53,797 bases of DNA, from NCBI RefSeq assembly GCF_947367085.1, contig NZ_CANBCP010000010.1, positions 1-53,797 on the forward strand, in the 5' to 3' direction. Numbering within the stretch: the stretch's first letter is position 1; every line of letters begins with the position of its first letter. Source of the stretch: an uncultured Lactobacillus sp. Lineage in GTDB: Bacteria > Bacillota > Bacilli > Lactobacillales > Lactobacillaceae. Below, one piece after another: positions 23,243 to 35,200 of this stretch. The notes below the pieces were generated by a model. The model saw only the letters and a list, made by a program, of their open reading frames with translations, was not told where the DNA came from and ran no database searches. Both the position numbers and the translations under genes were made by a program.

Positions 23243-26200
23243 ATGTTATTCAATAAAAAAGACCTAGATACAAAACAACGTTTTAGCATCAGAAAATTAA
23301 CGATCGGTGCCTGTTCAGTCTTGCTGTCTACGCTATTTTTGACAGTGAATGAAGGACAAACTGTACACGCTGATACGAATACTTCAGACGATACGACCCA
23401 ACAAAGTGATAAAAAAGGCGGAGGGGGACAGACTACAACGTCTACGCCAAATGCTCCCCTTAATTTAAATAAAAAAACTTCAAATCAAGAAACTTCTACA
23501 AACGAAAATTCAAATAATATTACTAATAATACTTCTACGCAAAATACTACTTCTCAAGATTCAGAAAAAAATCAAACTCAATCCCAATCAGAATCTGCAA
23601 AAATAGATAAAACTAAAGAAAATTCCATTCCAACTCCAGTAACTCCGCATGCCGATGAAACTGAAGAAGAAGTGGTTACATCATCAAAAGCAGATCAAAC
23701 TACTAAAGAAAATAGTGCTAAAAACCAACCCCAAAACCAAGGCGATACCCAAACTCTATCTTTAACTAATAAACCAGCTACCCAACTTACCGCTAATGCC
23801 CTCAAGGAAAGTAAAGTAGCTACTGAAAACACTACCCCAATTGTCTACACAATTGGAGACGGTGCGATGGCTAACGCTGGTTCAACTTTAACAGAACGCG
23901 ATGCTGCTAAATTTATCCAAAATGCAGCTCAGCTTGAAGCAGCTGGCGCCAAAATTACTTGGGATGGTACTCCTGACACCGGGACTGCAGCTGACGGAGT
24001 GAATGGTGGAACCGGTAGTGGTAAGATCAAAGTCACTTATGCAAATGGACAGTCAACAACTGTTGATGTTGAATTTACACTGAACGCTCAAGTTGGTCTT
24101 CAGCAAGGACACTCTTTTTACTATGTAGGAAATGTGGGTGACACTGTTACTTCACTTGATCAACCAGACGCTAATGGCTATGTATTATATGATTCCAATG
24201 ATTCAGAGCATAGTCTAATTAGTCCTGGGCAAAGTGTGGCTGGAGGCGATCCAGCTGGTGTAACTGCTCACTTAGTAAGCCCCTTAGATACTTCAACTGA
24301 AGGAATTCACTGGGCAGATGTTTTTGTTAACGATACTTCTTTGACTGGTTATAACCAAGATATGGGAATAGAAACCCCATTTCTTAATACTGTCGGAACT
24401 TATACGATTAAGGTGCCGTACATTGTTAAGGGCTTAAAATTACGCACTGATATTCCCACGGATGCAGACGGCGATCCCGTAATCAATGCTCAAGGGCAGA
24501 CTTATGCTAATGATGCCGATAGTACTTTGCTTCCGTCAAATAATACTCAGCAAGTCGGCTTTGATCCCAGTAAAGGTGCGCAGACGCTGGGCCAATATTT
24601 CTATCAAGATTATGCCTTAGCTTATAGTCTCGGGGTAACGACGAACGTTAGTGATTGGACTAATCCAGCTGATTTAGCTAGCGCTAAGACTAATCACTTT
24701 ACGATGTCACTAGCGGGTTTACCAAACTCAGCTGGTCAAAATGTTCAGGTTAACTATGTTCCCTTGCCAAAATTGCAAGATTTATATTTCTATAATCAAG
24801 GGACAAACCCTAATGTGCCATACCTTTCACAGTTTAGTCAAAATAATGCTTATCTCAAAAATGATGTATTTAAAAATGTCGAAGAGTTAAATAAAGAGTG
24901 GCCAGCAAAGACAGATGGATATGCTTCAACCTCTCTTTCGCATTCCAGTAATGAGAATTGGCTAAAGCTTAAAGGTGCGCGCACTCAAGGGCAATGGGCG
25001 ATTACGGTTAATGCTAGTTTTGGTCAAACCAATGCTAGCGATCAACCAGTGATCTTTTCGAACTTGGATGCAAACGGCAATAGCATTTCATATGACGGCA
25101 CAACTGGAACTGAGAACTTTGTTAAACAAGTTGCCCAGTACACTACTGATCTCTTCCAAAATGTCGGAACAGGTGGCACTACCAATGTAGCTGCCAACTC
25201 GCCAACTATTTACTATGGTCTAACTGCTATAGCTAGGGCACTTTATCCGACAACTGCCACTAGTCCAAACCCAATTGATGTGAGTGATGGTCCAGTTGAC
25301 ACAGCAGCTGCTATTCAAGCTAATATTGAAAATTCACTCCGTCACGTCCAAGCAAATCCGATTCTGGACAATAATACGAAGTGGCCAGAAGGGACAAAAT
25401 TTGAATGGTTAAATCCAGCAACTAATGAACCCGAAACAATTACTCTTGATAAAGCAGGACAAACCTATACAGGAACGGTTAAGATAACTCTGCCTACTGG
25501 TACGTCTACTTTAGTCAAAGATGTTACACTTTCAACAATTGCCAATGTTCACGTAAAGAGTGAAACGGTCGACTATGGTACTGTTTTAACCGCAGCTGAT
25601 TTAGTAAAAAATAAGTCGGCTTTTCCTGAAGGTACGACATTCCAGTTTACTGATGGTGAACCAACTTGGACGGTGCCAGGTTCTTACACTAACGTTCAAA
25701 TTACGGCAACTTATCCATTATTTAATGCGACTGATAACAAGCCAATTTTAGATAGTACTGGTAAGCAAGAAACGACGACAACGCCAGTAGCTACCGCGGC
25801 TGTTGCAATTAACGATTCTCGTGTAATTAATATCGTCGAAGGTAGCGAAGTCCCGTCTATTGATAGTATTTTGAACTTGCCAAGCAATTGGGAAGAACAC
25901 ACTGCAGCTTGGACGACTGACATTAATACTAATAAAACCAACGAAGGTTTAATTACTGTTCACTACCCATCAAGTGGCCTAAATCAGGAAATCAAGGTTT
26001 ACGTTAACGTAATTCCGAAGCTGACTGCAGTTGATGGCCAAGAATTTAAAACTGATGGTTCCAGCTACAGCGGTCAAGGCAATAGTATTGCTAATGGTGA
26101 AAATCAAGGCGGTAATTTAACTAATTATGATGGTAATTCAGTTAACTACCAAGCTTACACTCAGACTGGTAAAGATGGTGAACAGAGTTCTTTCCCAGAG

Positions 26201-29200
26201 AAGGCAACAAGCTACAAGCCAACTTTCAGCTTATCAGGCTTACCGACAAATGCTGACGGCAGTTTAGTTAGTGGTAACCAAACCGCTACCATTCGCGTAT
26301 CTGTTCCAGCTGGCACTTTAGGCGCCTTAACTGATGAAAATGGTTCATACTACAATGTTCAAGCTAAGGTTGTTGTAGCGCAGCCAGTAACGTTTGAATT
26401 TGTCGATCGTAAGACTAATGATATTGTAGGTGACACTTACACTCAAGAATTCATCGCAGGCAAAGACACCAAGCTTGACTTTACAATGAAAGTTCCTGAC
26501 AATTACCAACTTGTTCAAGGTGCATCAATTCCAACTTCTTACACGCTTCCTAGCTTTACTGGCGATGAGACTGTTGTGAAGGTTTCGGTAAAACAAATTA
26601 TGAACTTCACACTTAAGTTCTGGGATGATGATGAAAACAAAGAACTTTATTCAGATCACTTAGTTAACCCTGGTAATGGTGGATTTGATTGGATTAAATT
26701 CCCAGCAGGAACTTTCCCAGAAGGTGTAAATGCAGGTGATTATTATTCTGTTGGAATTGACGGTGTACCAACAGGTGCTACAATTACTGGTTCATATGGT
26801 GTACCATTTACTAATCCAGACTGTAACTGGACTGTTCCAAACTTTAAGTGGGAGACCACACCTGCGGTTGAAGATGCTTTAACTGGCGCAACAATGACCA
26901 TTCACCTTAAGCATAGAACTCAAGATGTGACAAATTCTGATCCACAAGCCCAAGAAACCAGAAAAGTCACTGTAAACTACGTAAAAGCAAAAGTGAATGA
27001 TGATGGCACCTATACTGAAGACGGTAATGCCTTTGATTCAGCCGTATTGGATGTATACTACACCAGAAAGGCTACCAAGGACTTAGTAACTAAAAATATC
27101 ACTTATGGTCCATGGCAATGGAATACTCAAAAGACAGGTAATGGCGGCAAAGCAGGATACAATGTTGTTTCTGGAAAATGGACTAATTTGCCTGAAACCT
27201 GGGGAACTGTTACAGCTGATGTGCCAACTTTAACAGGTTATACAGCTTACGTTGGTGGACCCGCTTCAAACACTAATAAAGTTCCAGCTAACCAATTCGT
27301 ATATCCAACTTGGAATACTGATGGTGAAGGTGGTCAAACAGATCCATCTAAAGCTTCAACAGCATATACAAGTGCTGCTACAGCTTATGAAGCTCAGCCA
27401 GTTCATACTATTTTATATGTTCCAAATAAAACCGAAGCTAGAACAATCACCGCTAAATTTCAGATTGTTGGCGGCGACCGTGATGGTCAAGCTTTCGCAC
27501 CAGATTCTAAGATTCAAGTCTTTTATGATAAGACCGGTACTTTAGATCCGACTACCAACAAGATAGTTTATGATAATAACTGGCAATGGGATACTTCTGC
27601 AGGTGATAAGGCAAATCCAGGATTCCACATTATTTCTGGTTCTTGGGGTATTCCAACTGACGGTAAGCCAAGTTCATTTAATGTCATTCCGCCAGATCCT
27701 GGAAATGACTATGTTATTGCCTATATGCAATTGAATAATGCATATTCTACTCAAACTTTTGCTACTCCAACTTATTGGACGAATACAGTCTTTACTAATA
27801 ATACTGATCCAACTTGGTATATGCGTAATGAACTAACTACATACTATGTAGCAAAGCCATTAGTTGAAGAGAAGATTACCCGTACGATTAACATAACTAA
27901 GCCTGGTCAATCTACTGTTACTACTAATCAAGATGTCACCTTAACTAGACCTGTCAGAGTTAATGCCAATGATACAGGTGTTGTTTTTGATGGATTTACT
28001 GGAAGCGGCTGGACAACTCCTAACTGGGCAACTAATCAGTGGCCGGCATATACAATTCCAACAGTAGATGGCTACAAGCCAGTAATTACTCAAACTGTTG
28101 ATGGGGTAACAACTACAATTGATTCAATTCAGCCTCAAACAGTTAATAGCACCACTAAGCCAACTACTATCAATGTAACTTACACAGCTACAGCAACAGC
28201 CACTTTAACTGGTGACGGCTCAACTACTTACACTGGTAATCCAATTAGCATAGCTGATTTGAATAATCCAACTACTGGATTAAAGGTTACCGTAACTGGT
28301 CCAACTGCTAATGCTGGTTCAATGAGCCTCAGCTTAGGTGACGTCGAATTTTCAACTGACGGCACAACTTGGACAACAGCTTTACCAACTAATGCTGATC
28401 ATTACCAAGTTCGTTTAACCACTCAAGGTGAAAATGCAATTAAGTCTAAGTATGGTAATAACAGTATCGTTTGGACTAAAGATGGCAAATCTACAATTAC
28501 CAGTGATGCTACATTTACCATTAATCCGTTGAGTGGTGATGCTGTTTTAGCTAATAGGACAGAAGGTAACTACACCAAGGTTTATGACGGTGCACCAACT
28601 AGTTCAATTGATGCAAGCAAGTTTGCTATTACTACTACGCTTAATGGTCAACCAGTTAACCTTGATATGACAGGTATTGACAGTGCAAGTTACAAATGGG
28701 TTGATGCACAAGGTAATTCAATTAGCAATCCGCAAAATGTCGGCACTTACTACGTGAAGTTGACTAATAGTGGCTTTGAGACTTTAAAGGCCCACAACAA
28801 GAACTTCACTTTAACTAATAAGGGTCTTGGTGTATACACAATTACTCAAGCTAATGCAAGTGCGGTTTTAGGTGGCAGCGGCACTCGTCCATACAACGGT
28901 CAAGCTGTTACTGTTGACGAATTGAATGATCAAGGTGCTAACAACAACATCACTTTGACTTTGCACTATCCAAAAGATGGCAACGCCGATTACTCAACTA
29001 CAGTTAAATTAACTGCTGATGATTTTGTTTGGAATACTCCAGATGGCAAGGCGCCAAGTGATGCTAACAGCCAGGCTTACACGATTTCACTTAAGCCAGA
29101 AGCTATTAAGCAGATTATCTTGAATGCAGTAGGCAGCGGTCAAAATGGTCAAGCTAACGTTAAATTTGCTGACAATGCAATTTCAGGTACAGCTAGCTAC

Positions 29201-32200
29201 ACGATTACTCCACTTGCGGCTACAGCTAATGTAAGCAATGTTGGTGATTACGGTAAGACTTACGATGCTCAAGTAACTAGTCAGATTGATCCAACTCAGT
29301 TGCAAATTACTACTACTTTAGGTGGTCAAACTGTAAAACTTGATACGACTGGCCTTACTGGTAGCGACTACGAATGGGTTGATGCTAGCGGTAATCCACT
29401 CACTGAAGCTGATTATCCTAAGAATGTTGGTACTTATGGTATTAAATTGAACGCTGCAGGAATTGCTAAACTTGCAGCTAACAATCCTAACTACGCTTTA
29501 ACTGTATCAGGGACTGGTAGTTACGTAATTAGCCAAGCTCAAGGCTCAGCTGAATTAAGCGGCAGCAACTCTAAAGTTTACAATGGTGCAGCCATTAGCA
29601 ATGCTGAAGTTAACAGCAATGGTCAAATCGTTGTTAAGTTAACTTTCCCAGGTGCAAATAATGCAACTTACACTTTGCAAGATGGCGATTACACATTTAG
29701 TCAAAATAATACTGCAGTCACTGATCCGGTTAATGTTGGCCAATACACGATTACATTGACTGAGGCTGGTAAAGCTCATATCGCTAAAAAGGTACAAGAA
29801 CTTTCAGGTGCTGGTCAAAATGATCAAGCTAATGCAATTGTTGATGCTAGCGCAATCAGTGGGGATGCAAGCTTTACCATTACTCCATCTGAAAATGTTG
29901 TAAATGTTTCAGGCACACAAGCTGAAACCTACACTGGTTCACCAATCAACGTTGTCTACAATGCTGATGGCGCAAACAGTGTAACTGTAAGCTTTGCTAA
30001 TGCTGCAGGTAACACTACTGGTGCAACTGCTTCAATGACGAATGTCCAACTTGAATCAGGCGACTTTGAAATCGTCGATGCAAGTGGTCAACCAATCACT
30101 GCTGAAAATGCTGGTGGAGTTTATCACATTGTTTTAACTGATGCAGGTGTTGCTAAGGTTCAAAATGCAGTAGGTAATAACTACAAGATTAGCCAAGGTA
30201 CTAGTTTTGGTAATTTAGTAATTAATAAAGCTCCTGCTTCAGCAATCTTTAGTGGAGATCCAACTCATGTCTACACTGGAAGCGTTAATACTGATCTCTT
30301 AAATGGCTTCTCAGTTACCTTACATGAACCAAATAACCCAACTTATAAGCTGGTTAGCGGCGATATCGAATTTAAGGTAGGCGATACTTGGACAACTGAA
30401 GCTCCTCTTAACGTTGGTCACTACGAAGTTCGTATATCACAAGCAGGCTGGGATCACATTAAGGAAATTAATAAAGACAATGTTACTTGGAACGCAACTT
30501 CATCACAGGGTGAAGGCAGTTACACAATTACACCTGCTACTGCAACAACTGAACTTAGCGGCAATGGTTCAATGATTTACAACGGGTCTGCTGTAACAAC
30601 TGCTGATCTTTATGCAAATGATTCAACTATTAAGGTAGCTATTAGTGGTACTAATATTGCTAACTTGCCAACAAACTTCACTTTGCAAGACGGTGACTAC
30701 ACTTGGAACACTGCAGATAGTACTGCTCCTAAGGATGTCGGTAATTACACCATTACTTTAACTGAGCAAGGCTTGAATAAGATCCAAGATGCAATTAACA
30801 CTGCTGTCGGCGCTGGCAATGTTAACTTAATTAGAACTAATACAGGTTCAGCTGCATTTGAAATTAAGCAAGCTGTTGCACCAAATGTTCAGTTGCATGG
30901 TGAAGAAAAGAGCGAGTATAACGGTAAAGCAGTTGTCTTTGATCCAAATAATGCCGAAATCAAGAAGAACTTTGGCTTCAACAATACTGAAGGATTAACT
31001 ATTCCTGATTTAACCAGTGCGGACTTTGAATGGGTAGATAATGATGGTAAGCCACTTTCTGAAGTTCCAGTCAATGCTGGAGATTACTACTTACAGTTGA
31101 ATGAAGCTGGTAAAAAGGCCTTTGCGAGTGCTAACCCTAACTATATCTTCACTAATAAGGATGGCGCAAGCACCATTACTGGACGCATTACCTACCACAT
31201 TTATCCAGCTACTCTCGAAATAGGTGTTTCTGGAACTGCTTCTAAGGTCTACAACGGTCAAAATGCTTCAGTTACTCAAAAACAGATTGATGATGGTGAT
31301 ATTAAGCTAGTTTGGGGTAATTCAGCTAATGAACCAATTGGATTAGGGAGCTTCACTTTAACTGCTGATGATCTTGAGGTTGTTGATGCTGCTGGTCAAC
31401 CAGTTAAAGAAGCTAACTTCCGTGGTGGTGTTCAAACTGGACCAAATTATCATGTTCAATTAACTGCTGCAGCAATGGCTAAGATTAAGGCTTTAACCGG
31501 TGCTAACAACTATGATATTAGTCAGGCAACGAGCACAGCTAACTATATTATTTATGCTCACAAAGCTCAGTTAACATTAACAGGAAATCAAACAACTCCA
31601 TATGGTACAGTTCTTCTATTTGATCCTGCCGCATATACAGCAGAATTAAGTAATTGGAATGATGCAATAACTCCTAAGCCAATTATTGGAAAGCTGCAAG
31701 CTGGGGATGTTTATATTCAAAACCATCAAGATGGCACTTTACCAACCAATGTTGGTTCATACAAGGTTGTAATTTCTGAGCAATTAATTAACCGTTTGAA
31801 GGAAGAATATCCTGACTATGATTTTGAAGGTACTGATACTAATGCCCTTTCTGAAAATGGAGATACAAATATAGTTGAAACTGAACATGATCCAGCTAGC
31901 TATGTAATTACACCAGCTGTAACTACTGTCACAATCAATGGTGCTCAGCACATTAAGTATGGTCAAGATCCTACTATTCAATATGGTGGCGACAATGGCT
32001 ACACCATGACGATTACTGCACCAGTTCACAACAATACTGTGAATAATGATAAGCAGCCAATTTACACTAATATTCAATTGACTACTGGTGATTTGGAATT
32101 TGTTACAACTCCAGATGATGTTGGAACTTATGAAGTTAAGTTATCCAGCCAAGGCTTGAAGAAGTTGCATGATTTAACAGGTTCAACTAACTATGATTGG

Positions 32201-35200
32201 ACGCAAGCTTCACTAGCTCGGGCTAACTTCTTCGTTGATCAAATGCCAGTTACGATTAGCGTTGGCGAAAATAAGTCAGTGGAATACGGCTCTACCGCAT
32301 GGAAAACCGCAATTCAAAATGCTCCAGAAGGATTTAGTTTAGGAATTAAGACTGAAAATGGCACAACTTTGAATTACACAATTCAAGCTGGTGACTTAGT
32401 CTTTAATCAAACTCCTGGTAATGTTGGCTTCTATAAGGTTGTTTTAAGCGCTACGGGATTAGAGCACATTAAGGCAGCTTTAGGAACTAATTATGCATAT
32501 CCACAAGTAGCTACTGATGTGCCTAGTCATGGTACATTAACGGTTACCCAAGGTGAGGCAACTGTGGAATTAAGTGGTACTGACAGTACAGGTTATACTG
32601 GTAGTTCAATTACACCAAACGATTTCAAGTCAGGAAAATACACTTATTCAGCAACGATTTATACAGCTGATGGTAGTGCAGCCCAAACTATTACATTGAC
32701 GAGTGAGGATTTGCAATTTATCAATGGTGATCCAACTAATGTTGGTCATTACGCTGTTGAATTATCTGATAGTGGTAAAGCTAAGCTAAAGGCTCTTGAT
32801 GGAAACCATGGTAATAACTATAAGTGGACGTTTAATAGTAATGCTACTTTTGATGTAAGTCAGGTAACTGCTAAGGCAAACTTATCAGGTTCTAACCAAA
32901 AGGTATTCGATGGTTCCAGTGTAACTACTGCTCAAATTAATGATGGTGGTGACATTATTGTCAACTTAAACTTCCCAGCTAGTGCTAATACTACGTACAA
33001 GCTCCAAGATGGAGATTACACTTGGAATACTTCACAGGGCCAAGCTCCAGTTAATGCGGGCACTTATACTCTTAAGTTGACCCAAGCTGGTTTAGCTCAC
33101 TTACAAGCTGCAATTAATGCTAAAGCTGGCGAAGGGAATGTAACCATTTCTGTCGATAACTTATCAGGTCAAGCTACATTTATGATTACGCCAAAAGACA
33201 TCACCAATGTCACAATTAACGGTGATGATCAAAGTAAGACCTACGATGGTCAAGACGCAAGCTTGAATGTTTCTGGTTTAACAATTAGCGGTGATGGTAC
33301 GGTTGCTGATACTCCATTATCTGATACAGGCATTACTGCTAGTGACTTTGATTGGTACGATGCAAACGATAATAAGCTTGATGCAGTTCCAGTTAACGCA
33401 GGTAGTTACGAAGCACGTTTGAAAGATAGCGTTCTTAAGACTTTGCAAAACGCTAACCCGAACTACCACTTCACTGCAGTTAACGGCACTGTGAAGTACA
33501 CGATTAATCAAAAATCTGCTACTGATACTTTAGGTGACAATAGTGAGAAGACTTACAACGCTCAAGGCACGACAGTTGATTCTGTTTTAGATCAACTTAC
33601 TTGGACACCAAGTGGTTTAGTTGAAGGACAAAGCTTAGATCTTTCAAGTTTAACTGCTAACGACTACGAATGGTATGACGCTGAAGGTCATGTAATGACT
33701 GGTTTACCAACAAACGTCGGCACTTACTACTTGAAGATCAAGAATGGTTCAATCGATAAGATTAAGAATGCAAACCCTAACTACAGCTTTGCTGACGGCG
33801 CAATTAGTGGTGAGTTTACTTACACTATTAATCAAGCTACAGGAAGTGCTGCTCTTAGCGGTCAAAACGATAAGACTTACGACGGCCAAGCTGTCACAAC
33901 TGCTGAAATTAACAGCCCATCTGGTAATATCGAGATTACTTTCATCTTCCCAGGTGACAACAATAGCAGCTACAAGCTCAAAGATGGTGACTATGACTGG
34001 TATGATGCGAATGGTACTAAGTTAACTAGTGCACCAACTAATGCCGGTACTTACACAATCAAGATTAATCCTGAAAAACTTCAGGCAATTATCAACAGTG
34101 TTGCTGGCAATGGCAATGTTAAGATTGATGGTGAAACTGGCAGCGCAACCTTTACCATTAATAAGAAGGACTTAAACGTCACTCTTGGTGAAAAGACTGG
34201 TGTTAACGCTGGTAAGACTTATGATGGACAAGCAGCAACTCTTAACCCAGCTGACGGTTCATTTACTCCAAGCGGATTAGTTGATGGCGAAAGCTTGAAC
34301 ACTGCTAATATTTCTGCTGATGATTACGAATGGCTTGATGCTAGTGGTAATAAGATTGATGCGCCAACTAATGCCGGTACTTACTACATTGCATTGAAAC
34401 CATCTGGAATTACTCAATTGCAAGCAGATAATCCAAACTACAATGTAACTGAAAGTGGCAAGTTTAAGTATGTAATTAGCCCAGCTGAAGCAATGATTAA
34501 GATTTCTGGTAGTCAGGAAAGCACTAATGCTGAAATTGATCCCGCTAACTACCATGTAACTGGTGCAACTGGAGTTACGATTCCAGAAGGATTAACTTAT
34601 GAATTTGTCGGAAATCCTGATCAAGCTGGTACTTATGTAATTAGTTTGACTCCAGATAGTATCCAAAAGCTTAAAGCTGCAAATCCAAATTATGCTTTGA
34701 AGATTTCTTCAACTGCTGAATTTACTTTGGATGCTACTTTGACAATTACTTTTGAAGATACAACTGAAGGTAATAAGCAAGTTGGGAAGGCTATTACTAA
34801 GATTGGTGCTTATGATTCAACAATCGCTGATCTTGGTTTGAAAGTTCCTGACAACTATGAATTGGCACAAGGTCAAGACTTGCCAACTACCTACACATTT
34901 GGTAAAGACTTGCAACAAAACTTGAATATCAAGTTAGTTCATAAAACGGTTCCAGTTGATCCAACTAAGCCAGATACCAACCCAGATCCAAAAGACAAGG
35001 ATTGGTTCAAGCAAAATGGTTTAGTCAAAGATATTACTCGTAAAATTAACTATAGTGGTTTGACTCAAGCTCAGCTTGACAAAATCCCTGCTGATCAAAA
35101 GGAACCACAAACAGTTGAATTCACTAGAACAGCAACTTATGATCTAGTAACTGGTAAATTGGTTGCAAATAGTGAAGGTAAATGGACCGCACTTGATGGT

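Noticed and set aside
28190..34735. Mobile or noncoding tandem repeat in the adhesin
   Set aside because: All units keep one reading frame and protein-level conservation exceeds nucleotide conservation, so this is a domain array.
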